DNA of 64,000 bases. Source: AP-15 sp963785565. GTDB taxonomy: Bacteria > Pseudomonadota > Alphaproteobacteria > ATCC43930 > CGMCC-115725. How positions within the stretch are numbered: the stretch's first letter is position 1; each line of letters starts with the position of its first letter. The notes beneath the pieces were generated by a model. The model was not told the origin of the DNA. It made no database searches and saw nothing but the letters and a program-made list of their open reading frames with translations. Positions 16,748-24,299 of the stretch are shown here, one piece after another. The DNA lies in NCBI GenBank assembly GCA_963785565.1, contig CAWAVV010000003.1, forward strand, positions 62,001 through 126,000, given 5' to 3'. The position numbers and the translations under genes were made by a program.

Positions 16748-17761
16748 TCAACCGTGCTCGATGCGCTCCCGACCCGACATGCTGTCGGCGAGATAGCCGA
16801 CTGCGGCAGCAAAATAGACCGAGTTGTTCCACCGCATGATCGTCCGGAAATTGCTGAAGACGAGCAGCGCCGGACCGTCGGCGCCCCCCGGCATGACCAG
16901 CGAGGCCTCGACCTCCCGAGCCGGAAGCGGGCTCGAATCGGCATTGCGGACCCCCAGCCGGCTCCACTCGCCGGTCGGCCGCCTGACCCCCAGCCCGGCA
17001 AAGCGCGCATCGAAACCCGGCGGCAGCAGCACCGCCCGTCCCCAGGTCTCGTCGTTGCGCCAGCCGAGATGCCCGATGAAATTGGCGATCGAGGCCAGAA
17101 CGTCACCGCGGTCGGTCCAAATGTTGCGCCGTCCGTCGCCGTCGTAGTCGACGGCATAACCGAGAAAAGTCGATGGCATGAATTGGCATTGGCCCATGGC
17201 CCCCGCCCATGAGCCGGTCATATCCGGGGCCGCGACGTTTCCCTGATCGATGATCCGCAACGCCGAGATCAGCTCGCCGCGAAAATAGGTGCCGCGTCGC
17301 CCGTCGAAACCGAGCGTGGCCAAGGACGAGACGACGAGATAATTGCCGGTGACCGCGCCGAAATCGCTTTCGAGACCCCACAGAGCGACGATAAGGCGGG
17401 GCTCGACGTCATAGCGTCGCTGCACCGAGTCGAGCAGCACCCGGTTGTCGAACAGCTGACGGCGCGCATTCTCGATGCGCTGCGGGCTTACCGTTTTTTG
17501 CAGATATTGGGCAAAAGTCAGCACTTGTTCGGGCTGGTGGCGGTCGAGCTCGATGACATGCGGCAGATATTCGGCGCTGCGCAGAGCGGTATCGACCGTC
17601 GCCAGCCGGATTCCCCGTGCGGCGGCCTCGCGCCGGACCGTGTCGAGAAACGCATAGAAATCGCCCTCCGCGCCCCTGGCCGACGACCCGGCCAAGGCGC
17701 CCGTCGCGGCGGCGAGCGGCGCGGCAAACATCATCCGTCGGCTCAAGCGACGAGCGGCCAT
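16748..17761 (-). CDS. Membrane-bound lytic murein transglycosylase B (MltB/SltB family)
   Basis: 337 residues. A twin-arginine-like signal (LSRRMMFAAPLAAATGAL) precedes the GH103 catalytic domain. The catalytic Glu is in ALWGLESDFGAVTGNY; other family blocks are GSWAGAMGQCQFMPSTFLGY, DYDGDGRRNIW and a C-terminal MRWNNSVYFAAAVGYLAD. No C-terminal peptidoglycan-binding domain is present. Start ATG at 17761 is chosen for the signal peptide, as the frame runs another 58 codons upstream with no similarity. It cleaves glycan strands to 1,6-anhydro-muropeptides and clusters with rlpA and the carboxypeptidase. Confidence 0.92.
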   Translation of the reverse strand: MAARRLSRRMMFAAPLAAATGALAGSSARGAEGDFYAFLDTVRREAAARGIRLATVDTALRSAEYLPHVIELDRHQPEQVLTFAQYLQKTVSPQRIENARRQLFDNRVLLDSVQRRYDVEPRLIVALWGLESDFGAVTGNYLVVSSLATLGFDGRRGTYFRGELISALRIIDQGNVAAPDMTGSWAGAMGQCQFMPSTFLGYAVDYDGDGRRNIWTDRGDVLASIANFIGHLGWRNDETWGRAVLLPPGFDARFAGLGVRRPTGEWSRLGVRNADSSPLPAREVEASLVMPGGADGPALLVFSNFRTIMRWNNSVYFAAAVGYLADSMSGRERIEHG

Positions 17762-17994
17762 CGCAGATCCCCTTCGGTCCACTAACCCCCGGCGCGTTCT
17801 TGCCACAACCGAGCCGGTTTTTGCAACGCCGCGGCGACAACGGGCGAAATCCTCGGGCCGTGTCTTTCGCGGAAGTAAATCCGGCATCGGCAGCAGGCGA
17901 ATCGCCCGGCCGCGCCGCATGCCGAACCTTGACAAAACAGTCCCGCAAACGTACCCCCGGTGATCGCGCTGCGAGCGCCTTGGGAGGATTGAGC

Positions 17995-19044
17995 ATGGGA
18001 GAGATTCTGGGCCTCGGCGTCACCCACTTTCCGCCGCTTTCGGGAACCGACGAGAGCATGGGGCGCATCCTCAAGCGGGTCCTCGACGATCCGGCGCTCC
18101 CCGAGCAATATCGCCATCCCGAGGGTTGGCCGGCGGCGATGCGCGAGGAATACGGCGCCGACCAGGGGCTGTCCGCGGCGCGGCGGCATCGCGAGGCGCT
18201 GATATCGGGGTTCCGCAACGCGCGCCGGGTTCTCGACGAGTTCGCCCCCGATTTGGTCGTGATCTGGGGCGACGACCAGTACGAAAACTTCCGCGAAGAC
18301 ATCATCCCGCCGTTTTGCCTGCTGGCTTACGAAGGGATGGCGCCGAAGCCGTGGGAGTATTATCGCGCCCAGAACGCGTGGAACGAGCCCAAAGACAAGG
18401 TTTTCGAATATAAGGGCCATCCGGGCGCCGGCAAATACATCGCCGGCAAGATGATCGAAACCGGGTTCGACGTCTCCTACGCCTACCGGCCACTGCACCA
18501 CCAGCTCGGCCACGCGTTTCTGAACACCTTGCTGTTTTTGGATTACGATCGGAAAGGCTTCCCCTATCCGGTGCTGCCGTTCCAGGTTAATTGCTATGGC
18601 CGCCGGGTCATCGCCCAGCAGGCCGGCGTGCGCAGCCTCAGCGAATTGCCGGCCGAGGACGACCTCGATCCCCCCTCCCCGCTTCCATGGCGCTGTTTCG
18701 ACCTCGGCGCGGCCTGCGCCCGGGTCGTCGCCGACAGCCCGTACCGGGTGGCTCTGATCGCCTCGTCGAGCTGGTCGCACGCGTTTCTGACGCCCAAGAA
18801 CTATTTGCTCTACCCGGATGTTCCGGCCGACCGCGGGCTATACGACGCGCTGGTGAGGGGCGACTACGCGGCTTGGCGCGAGCGTCCGCTGAGCGCGGTC
18901 GAAGACAGCGGCCAGCAGGAGATCCTGAACTGGATGTGCCTGATGGGCGCGATGAACGCGCTCGAAAGGCGGCCGACCGAAACGTCGTTCGTCGAAAGCT
19001 GGATTTTCAACTCCAACAAATGCTTTGCGGTCTACGAACCGTGA
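17995..19044 (+). CDS. LigB-type (class III) extradiol dioxygenase-like protein
   Basis: 349 residues starting at ATG 17995 after GGGAGGATT; the frame stays open far upstream without similarity. It has the class III extradiol (protocatechuate 4,5-dioxygenase beta / LigB) layout: early metal-ligand His in GVTHFPPLSG, DLVVIWGDDQYENF, a catalytic-His block RPLHHQLGHAFLNT, and the C-terminal ASSSWSHAFLT with the distal His. Such Fe(II) enzymes open catecholic rings between or beside hydroxyls. It is the first gene of a five- to six-gene cluster with ferritin-like proteins, ferredoxins and an amidohydrolase. The substrate is unknown. No separate alpha (LigA) subunit is seen nearby. Confidence 0.85.
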   Translation: MGEILGLGVTHFPPLSGTDESMGRILKRVLDDPALPEQYRHPEGWPAAMREEYGADQGLSAARRHREALISGFRNARRVLDEFAPDLVVIWGDDQYENFREDIIPPFCLLAYEGMAPKPWEYYRAQNAWNEPKDKVFEYKGHPGAGKYIAGKMIETGFDVSYAYRPLHHQLGHAFLNTLLFLDYDRKGFPYPVLPFQVNCYGRRVIAQQAGVRSLSELPAEDDLDPPSPLPWRCFDLGAACARVVADSPYRVALIASSSWSHAFLTPKNYLLYPDVPADRGLYDALVRGDYAAWRERPLSAVEDSGQQEILNWMCLMGAMNALERRPTETSFVESWIFNSNKCFAVYEP

Positions 19045-19059
19045 GCCCCCTACCATTCT

Positions 19060-19095
19060 CTCCCCCGCCCGCGGGGGAGGGTTTAGGGTGGGGGT
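19060..19095. repeat. GC-rich palindromic intergenic repeat (family shared with scpA 5' end)
   Basis: TCTCCCCCGCCCGCGGGGGA at 19062-19081 is palindromic, followed by GGGTTTAGGGTGGGGG. The same element type recurs at about 24236-24275, where it is translated as part of scpA. Elements of this type are common in alphaproteobacterial intergenic DNA. Confidence 0.6.
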
Positions 19096-19096
19096 A

Positions 19097-19834
19097 ATGC
19101 CCGACCTGCCGGGGCGGGAGCTGGCGCAGGAGCTGATCGGCAAGAGCCGGGCGGAAAGCCGCGCGACCCCGATCGAGGCGGTGATCGCGGCAGCCGGGCA
19201 GAACGGCATCGACGCCGCGGCCGCCGCCCGGCTGATCGGCCGGCTGTGGACCCTCGAACGGATGTTTTATTACATCTATGGCGGCTGGGGTCAGGGCCTG
19301 GAGATCAACGACTTTCCAGCCTCGGTCAAATACCTGTTCTCCAAGCAGATCGTCGACGAATCCACCCACGAGATGCTGTATCTCGACGCGTTGCTGCGTC
19401 GCGGGGCGATCACCACCCAAAAGGAGGCGTTTCATCAGCCCTATGGCCAATTCGCGCTCAATTCGGCATTGGCCTATTACGTGTTTTCGCTGCGCAACCT
19501 CGCCACCTATCCGCATCCGATCCGCATCGCCGCGCTGAATCTGGGTCCCAAGGTCATCGAGTTCGACTGGATGGAGCGGCTGGCCGCGGCGACCTCGGAC
19601 ACCGACCTTCAAGGTGTCTTCACCAGCCAGGCGGTCGAGAATCGCAGCCACATCAATATGGGCCGCCGCATCGTCGAAGAATTCATCGAGAAACCCGTCG
19701 AGGCCGAGCTGTGCCGCTGGGCCTGCGCCGTCGCCAAACGCGACTACGGCCGCTTTCTGCACGAGCTCGGCGATTTCGTCCTCGACCGGCAGACTCCGGC
19801 GCCGCCGATGCAGCGGGTTCAAGTGCTGGATTGA
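19097..19834 (+). CDS. Ferritin-like putative di-iron protein A
   Basis: 245 residues, almost entirely helical. Candidate carboxylate/histidine ligands are spaced as in ferritin-like four-helix di-iron proteins: Glu54 (WTLERMFY), Glu88-x2-His91 (DESTHEML), Glu155/Glu160 (EFDWMERL) and Glu181-x3-His185 (VENRSHINMG). The second His motif has one extra residue relative to the usual ExxH. I do not recognise a named family. It starts at ATG 19097, 52 bases after the LigB-like gene with a palindromic repeat between them, and is followed after 11 bases by a dicluster ferredoxin, suggesting an electron-fed oxygenase or oxidase (inference). Confidence 0.65.
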   Translation: MPDLPGRELAQELIGKSRAESRATPIEAVIAAAGQNGIDAAAAARLIGRLWTLERMFYYIYGGWGQGLEINDFPASVKYLFSKQIVDESTHEMLYLDALLRRGAITTQKEAFHQPYGQFALNSALAYYVFSLRNLATYPHPIRIAALNLGPKVIEFDWMERLAAATSDTDLQGVFTSQAVENRSHINMGRRIVEEFIEKPVEAELCRWACAVAKRDYGRFLHELGDFVLDRQTPAPPMQRVQVLD

Positions 19835-19845
19835 GAGAACCCGGC

Positions 19846-20097
19846 ATGGCCAGCCTCAAGATCGATCACCAGCGCTGCACCCAATGCCGAATGTGCTACG
19901 TCGTCTGCCGCGAGATCGATCTCAACGCCGTCTATGTGGCGTTGGAGCCGTTGCACCGCATCGAGATCGATATCGATAAATGCACCTATCCCGGGTGCAC
20001 CGCGTGCCTGATGTATTGCCCGGCCGAAGGGTCGATCGTCGAGGCCGAGACCGGCCGCTCGATGGTCCCTCCCCCGCCCGAGGCGTGGCAGACGTAA
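19846..20097 (+). CDS. 2[4Fe-4S] ferredoxin-like protein A
   Basis: 83 residues with two cysteine clusters: Cys11-x2-Cys14-x2-Cys17-x3-Cys21 (CTQCRMCYVVC) and Cys46-x4-Cys51-x2-Cys54-x3-Cys58 (CTYPGCTACLMYCP). The second cluster has an unusual four-residue first gap, and the first lacks the proline normally after the last Cys, so redox properties may differ from a standard clostridial-type ferredoxin. It is placed 11 bases after di-iron protein A and is most likely its electron donor (inference from adjacency). Confidence 0.85.
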   Translation: MASLKIDHQRCTQCRMCYVVCREIDLNAVYVALEPLHRIEIDIDKCTYPGCTACLMYCPAEGSIVEAETGRSMVPPPPEAWQT

Positions 20098-20114
20098 TGA
20101 TGGGCGCGGTTTTC

Positions 20115-20270
20115 TCGTCATTCCGGGGCGCGGGCATGGCCCGCGAGCCCGGAACCCATGAACACCGGCAGATCGAAGTGGATACCGGCAGAGGTCGCAA
20201 ACTCTCTGCGGTCCGTGTTCATAGGTTCCGGGCCTGCCCCTGCGGGGGGCATCCCGGAATGACGCTCATT
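20115..20270. repeat. Long imperfect inverted repeat between the two di-iron/ferredoxin pairs
   Basis: The arms begin CGTCATTCCGGGGCGCGGGC near 20118 and end CATCCCGGAATGACG near 20265, with inner complementary parts CCCGGAACCCATGAACAC and GTGTTCATAGGTTCCGGG. The whole element can fold into one extended hairpin. It is a palindromic non-autonomous repeat of a kind frequent in alphaproteobacteria, and it splits the cluster into A and B pairs. Confidence 0.8.
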
Positions 20271-20305
20271 TTCGCGTGACAAGAAGGTTAGATCCGGAGG
20301 CCCAG

Positions 20306-21025
20306 ATGCAGCCGATCCTCGAACAGTTTCTCGACAAATGGGTGTGGCCGACGATGCCGGGGGCGCCCGGCGCCGAGTTCCGGCTGCGCCTGACCCGCGA
20401 GCGCTGCGTCAAGGGGTGGGAGATTTCACTGGAACGCACCCTCGCCGAGATCGAGCGCGAATTGGCGACCAACGACGAGGACTGGAAAAAGGATCGGGCA
20501 TTGCGCGGCTATGCCGCCGAAGGCGTGCACATGTCGATCAAGCAGATGTCGGGCCAGCTCTTATCGGTCGATATCGCCGACCAGGAGCGCTACATCGATC
20601 TGCAGCGCATGCGCGCCCGCCAGATCTGGGACGAGTGCAAGCATTCGAAACTGCACGCCGACGTTTTGCTCGGCAAGGGCTGGATCGACAACGAGCGCGA
20701 ACTGATGGACATCGCGCAGGCCAATACCCAACCGTTGCCGGCCTATTTCGGGCTGTCGATGATGTTCCCGCATATCCATCCGCTGGCCCGCGCCGCCCAG
20801 AACTACTACACCGAGGCCAATGCCTGCATCGGCATCATGGCCTATCTCGACCGGGTCGCCGATCCGCTGGTGCGCCACGAGCATCTCTCGCAGCGCGACG
20901 AGGAACTGATGCACTTCATGGAAGGCAAGTTCCAGATCGATTTTCTGTGCACCACTCCCGAGACGCAGAAGCCGGTCGAAGAGGCGCTGGATTACCTGCT
21001 GCACCAAATCGCCGGCATCAGATGA
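20306..21025 (+). CDS. Ferritin-like putative di-iron protein B
   Basis: 239 helical residues starting at ATG 20306 after a GGAGG at 20296-20300. Two complete ExxH motifs, Glu110-x2-His113 (WDECKHSKLH) and Glu200-x2-His203 (DEELMHFMEG), with additional conserved-looking acidic residues such as Glu72 (AAEGVHMS) and Glu170 (YYTEANACIG), fit a carboxylate-bridged di-iron site. It is not obviously homologous by eye to di-iron protein A beyond fold-type. A ferredoxin gene follows about 100 bases downstream across another palindromic repeat. Possible roles are ring or N-oxygenation, or a peroxidase; the reaction is unknown. Confidence 0.7.
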   Translation: MQPILEQFLDKWVWPTMPGAPGAEFRLRLTRERCVKGWEISLERTLAEIERELATNDEDWKKDRALRGYAAEGVHMSIKQMSGQLLSVDIADQERYIDLQRMRARQIWDECKHSKLHADVLLGKGWIDNERELMDIAQANTQPLPAYFGLSMMFPHIHPLARAAQNYYTEANACIGIMAYLDRVADPLVRHEHLSQRDEELMHFMEGKFQIDFLCTTPETQKPVEEALDYLLHQIAGIR

Positions 21026-21039
21026 CGGCTGCGCGAGAC

Positions 21040-21128
21040 CCCTCCTCGTCACCCCCGCGAAAGCGGGGGTCCAGGGCTAGCGACGGATCGGCGGCTCTGG
21101 ATTCCCACTTCCGCGGGAATGACGAGAA
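21040..21128. repeat. Palindromic repeat, 'CCCGCGAAAGCGGG' family
   Basis: Left part GTCACCCCCGCGAAAGCGGG near 21050-21069, right part CCACTTCCGCGGGAATGACG near 21105-21124, with CCAGGG/TCTGG boundaries. Members of the same family recur at 33743, 42560, 44301, 44575 and 53641. This copy contributes the first ATG (21129) of the following ferredoxin gene. Confidence 0.75.
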
Positions 21129-21335
21129 ATGCCAACTCTTATGAAAGTGCGCATCGACTACGCGATCTGCAACTCGTGCGGCCTGTGCCGCGAAGTCTGC
21201 CCGGAATCGGCGATCCGGCCGATGCTGCTGGAGCCGCGCCACCTCTATGAGGTTCAGCCGGCCAAATGCACCGGTTGCGGCGAATGCCTCGACTATTGCC
21301 CCGCCCCCGGCGCGTTGGTGCAGTATGCGATCTGA
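21129..21335 (+). CDS. 2[4Fe-4S] ferredoxin B
   Basis: 68 residues from ATG 21129, or 64 from the ATG at 21141 (MKVRIDYAICNSC), which looks like the more natural N-terminus because the first ATG abuts a repeat. Classical dicluster motifs: Cys14-x2-Cys17-x2-Cys20-x3-Cys24-Pro (CNSCGLCREVCP) and Cys47-x2-Cys50-x2-Cys53-x3-Cys57-Pro (CTGCGECLDYCP). It is the probable electron carrier for di-iron protein B. Start of the next gene follows 24 bases later. Confidence 0.9.
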   Translation: MPTLMKVRIDYAICNSCGLCREVCPESAIRPMLLEPRHLYEVQPAKCTGCGECLDYCPAPGALVQYAI

Positions 21336-21359
21336 CGAGATGGACCGACGGAGAGTGAT

Positions 21360-22541
21360 ATGGCGCGCAAATACAATCTGATGTCGAGTGACGGGCATCT
21401 CGAAGTCCCGCCGGAGCGGTGGGTGCACCGGGTGCCGCAGAAATACCGCGACCGCGCGCCGCACACCGTGCACCTGCCCGATGGCGGCGACGCGCTGATG
21501 ATCGAGGGCCAGCCGCTGTTGGAGGCGAATTTTCTCGATCTGCGCGCCGGCCGCGCCGAGGGGACGTGGCAGCCCTTCGGCCTCAAGGTCGCCGACGCCG
21601 CCGGCACCGGCTCGCCCGAGCAGCGGGTCAAGGAACAGGACCGCGACGGCATGGATGCCGAAGTGCTGTTCGCGGCGATGGTCGCGGGGCCGGTGTTCTG
21701 GCGCAACATCAGCCATGATGAGGTCTACAAGGCGGTGATCCGCGGCTACAACGATTGGCTCGCCGAGGAATATTGCGCGGTGGCGCCCGACCGGCTGATC
21801 GGAATGGGGGTGATCCCGATCACCAATGTCGACGACGCGATCGCCGAGATGGCGCATTGCAAGAAACTCGGCCTCAAGGGCATCCTGATGGGCGCGTTGC
21901 CCAGCGCCAAAGGTTATCCGACGCCGGAGGACGACAAGTTCTGGGCCGCCGCGGTCGATATGGACATGCCGGTGACCGTGCACGTCCAGTTCTACCGCAC
22001 CGGCGCGCGCGCCACCCAGCCGACCTTCAAATATCCGAAAGAAGACCCGGTAATCATGCAGCGGCTGCGCCGGCCGTTCCTCGAATGGCTGTGCAATTTC
22101 GGCCTGGCGCCATCGGTGAGCATCGCCCAACTGGTTCTCGCCGGCGTGTTCGAACGCCACCCGAAGCTCAAGGTCTTCTTTGCCGAGACCCGGCTCGGCT
22201 GGGTCCCATTCTGGCTGGAGCATATGGATCTGTGGTACCAGCGCCATCTCGGCTGGGCCCAGGAATATCTCGGCTTCGAGCCACTAAAGGAATTGCCGAG
22301 CCATTACGTGCGCAACCACGTCTATTTTAGCGTCCAATACGAGCGCGTCGCGGTCGAGGAGCGCCAGCATGTCGGCGTCGACCGGATCATGTTCGCCACC
22401 GACTTCCCGCATATCGAATGCGAGTGGCCCAATTCCCGCCCGCTGATCGACAAGATCTACGCCGACATCCCCGAGGCCGACAAACGCCGCATCTGGGCCG
22501 ACAACTGCGTCGAATTCTTCAAACTCGACCATGCCGCCTGA
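21360..22541 (+). CDS. Amidohydrolase family 2 (ACMSD-like) TIM-barrel hydrolase/decarboxylase
   Basis: 393-residue amidohydrolase-2 protein. It has the N-terminal metal site MSSDGHLEVP, VTVHVQFYR (barrel His), FFAETRLGWVPFWLEHMD, and the terminal metal-ligand Asp in FATDFPHIECEWPNS followed by NCVEFFKL. Members such as 2-amino-3-carboxymuconate-6-semialdehyde decarboxylase and gamma-resorcylate decarboxylase act on ring-cleavage products or hydroxybenzoates. Last gene of the LigB/di-iron/ferredoxin cluster, so hydrolysis or decarboxylation of the ring-opened product is plausible (inference). Start ATG 21360 after GGAGAGTGAT. Confidence 0.88.
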   Translation: MARKYNLMSSDGHLEVPPERWVHRVPQKYRDRAPHTVHLPDGGDALMIEGQPLLEANFLDLRAGRAEGTWQPFGLKVADAAGTGSPEQRVKEQDRDGMDAEVLFAAMVAGPVFWRNISHDEVYKAVIRGYNDWLAEEYCAVAPDRLIGMGVIPITNVDDAIAEMAHCKKLGLKGILMGALPSAKGYPTPEDDKFWAAAVDMDMPVTVHVQFYRTGARATQPTFKYPKEDPVIMQRLRRPFLEWLCNFGLAPSVSIAQLVLAGVFERHPKLKVFFAETRLGWVPFWLEHMDLWYQRHLGWAQEYLGFEPLKELPSHYVRNHVYFSVQYERVAVEERQHVGVDRIMFATDFPHIECEWPNSRPLIDKIYADIPEADKRRIWADNCVEFFKLDHAA

Positions 22542-22881
22542 CGAAAGCTCCGCAACTCTGCGCGTAGATCACTTCTGACGAAACGAAACCTCTTCTTGTC
22601 ACACCGGCGACGGCCGGTGCCCATGTCTGACATGGGTCCCGGCCTGCGAGCGTGTGAGGGAATTGAAGGATGGCTGGGTCGGCACGGTGCGTCCTTCGAG
22701 ACAGCCGCGCCGCGGCTTCCTCAGGATGACGTAGTTTCTCAATGCTATCAATAACACACGTCATGGTGAGGAGCGCCGAAGGCGCGTCTCGAACCACGCA
22801 CGGCAGCTGTGCCGCAGCCGACTTTTGTTTCGAGACCAATTCCTTCACACGCTCCTGCGCAGGGAAAATCGGGTCACGACC
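22542..22881. repeat. 340-bp intergenic region made mostly of palindromic repeats
   Basis: No gene is visible. Holds a CACACCGGCGACGGCCGGTG hairpin near 22598-22617, and an inverted pair with left arm GTCCTTCGAGACAGCCGCGC near 22691 and right arm CGAAGGCGCGTCTCGAACCA near 22779-22798, joined through GACGTAGTTT...CGTCATGG. It separates the convergent ends of the plus-strand amidohydrolase and minus-strand scpB and may serve as a transcription boundary. Confidence 0.65.
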
Positions 22882-23460
22882 TCACCATATAGCCAACGGC
22901 GGCTCTGGCGCACCTTCGCCGAAGGTGGGCGCGGTCGGGTCAAGGAGGCCGGCAGCGTGCAATTCGTCGACGGCGGGCAGGTCGCGCAGACTGTCGAGCC
23001 CGAAATGGGCGAGAAAGCCCGGCGTCGTGACCCACAGCAGCGGCCGGCCTGGGCTCATCCGCCGGCCCTTGGGGCGGACCCAGCCGGCTTCCATCAGGTT
23101 GTCGACGGTGCCCTTGCCGAGGCCGACGCCGCGGATTTCCTCGATCTCGGCGCGGGTGACCGGCTGGTGATAGGCGATCACCGCCAGTGTCTCGACCGCG
23201 GCGCGCGACAATCTGCGGACGACCGGCCGTTCGATGCGCAAGGCGCCAGCGAGATCGGGCGCAGTGCGAAACGCCCAGCCGCCGGCCAGCCGCACGAGGT
23301 TGATCCCGCGCCCGGCGTAATGCTCGGCAAGCTCGCCCAAGAGGTCCCGCAGATCGGCTGCATCATCAAGGCGCCGCCCTAGCATTTCCTCGGTCAATGG
23401 CTCACCGGCGGCGAACAGCAGCGCCTCGACGAGGCGAATTTGCTGCGCCCGCTCGCTCAC
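22882..23460 (-). CDS. scpB: Segregation and condensation protein B
   Basis: 192-residue winged-helix kleisin-interacting protein of the SMC-ScpAB condensin. Conserved blocks include LVEALLFAAGEPLTEEMLG, LAGGWAFRTAPDLA, LSRAAVETLAVIAYHQPVTR and GRPLLWVTTPGFLAHFGLDS. It binds ScpA to bridge the SMC dimer and organise the chromosome. It begins with GTG at 23460 overlapping the scpA stop by 4 bases (GTGA). In many alphaproteobacteria tatA follows; here the palindromic repeat region intervenes. Confidence 0.95.
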   Translation of the reverse strand: MSERAQQIRLVEALLFAAGEPLTEEMLGRRLDDAADLRDLLGELAEHYAGRGINLVRLAGGWAFRTAPDLAGALRIERPVVRRLSRAAVETLAVIAYHQPVTRAEIEEIRGVGLGKGTVDNLMEAGWVRPKGRRMSPGRPLLWVTTPGFLAHFGLDSLRDLPAVDELHAAGLLDPTAPTFGEGAPEPPLAIW

Positions 23461-24299
23461 CGGCGAGGCCCCTCGCCTCCTCCGTGCAACGCCGCGGGAG
23501 GCGGGCTGCGCAGATAGATCGGGCCGAAGGCGCGGTCCTGACGCAGCTCGACCCTGCCCTCACGAACAAGCTCCAGTGCGGCGGCGAAGGTTGCGGCGAG
23601 GGCAGAGCGGCGCAGCTCCTCGCCGCGCTCGTCCGGCAGAAAGCGCGTCAGCTCGCGCCAGTCGGGCATCCGGCCGAGAAAACGCGCCAACCGCTTCAGC
23701 GCGTCGTCGATCGAATGAAACACCGACGGCTCGATCGTCAGCACCGCCGCGGTGCTCCGCCGCCGGCCGTCGCCATAGGCGCGCAGCAGTTCGTAAAGAT
23801 CGAGCCGCCAAACCGGCGTCGCCACCGTCGCCAGCCCCTCGGGGGCGCCGCGCAAAAACCAATCATGGCCGAGGCGAGGGCGAGCCATCAGCCTTCGTCC
23901 GGCGGTCTGCATCGCCTCTAGGAGCTTAAGGCGATGCCTCAGCGCGGCGGCGATCTCGGCTGCCTCCGGCTCGTCTTCCTGCGGCGGTTGCGGCAGCAGC
24001 AGCCGCGATTTCAGATAAGCCAGCCACGCCGCCATCACCAGATAATCGGCGGCGATCTCCAGGCGCAATTGCCGCTGCCGGTCGATAAAGGCGAGGTACT
24101 GGTCGGCTAGCGCCAGGATCGAGATCTTCGCAAGATCGACCTTTTGCTCGCGCGCCAAGGACAGCAGCAGATCGATCGGCCCCTCATAGCCGTCGAGGTC
24201 GAGCACCAGTTGCTCGGCCGGCGCGCGCCGCTCCTCTCGCCCGCCTTCTCCCCGCCCGCGGGGCGAGGGAGCGTCCCACTCAGAGGCGGGATCGCTCAT
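23457..24299 (-). CDS. scpA: Segregation and condensation protein A
   Basis: 280-residue kleisin of the SMC complex. N-terminal SMC-binding domain: LDLDGYEGPIDLLLSLAREQ, KVDLAKISILALADQYLAFI, LEIAADYLVMAAWLAYLKSR. The C-terminal winged helix ends near LVREGRVELRQDRAFGPIYL. Residues about 8-24 (DAPSPRGRGEGGREERR) are not family-like; they are encoded by a palindromic intergenic-type repeat, apparently absorbed into the 5' coding end. Start ATG at 24299 shares its A with the upstream protease stop (TGATG). The frame extends further upstream without similarity. Confidence 0.94.
   Translation of the reverse strand: MSDPASEWDAPSPRGRGEGGREERRAPAEQLVLDLDGYEGPIDLLLSLAREQKVDLAKISILALADQYLAFIDRQRQLRLEIAADYLVMAAWLAYLKSRLLLPQPPQEDEPEAAEIAAALRHRLKLLEAMQTAGRRLMARPRLGHDWFLRGAPEGLATVATPVWRLDLYELLRAYGDGRRRSTAAVLTIEPSVFHSIDDALKRLARFLGRMPDWRELTRFLPDERGEELRRSALAATFAAALELVREGRVELRQDRAFGPIYLRSPPPAALHGGGEGPRR
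24236..24278. repeat. Palindromic repeat inside the scpA 5' coding region
   Basis: CTTCTCCCCGCCCGCGGGGC and the flanking GAGGGAGCG match the intergenic element at 19060-19095. In the scpA frame it encodes SPRGRGEGGR, a residue stretch not expected in ScpA, so the element appears to have inserted in frame near the start codon. Confidence 0.65.
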
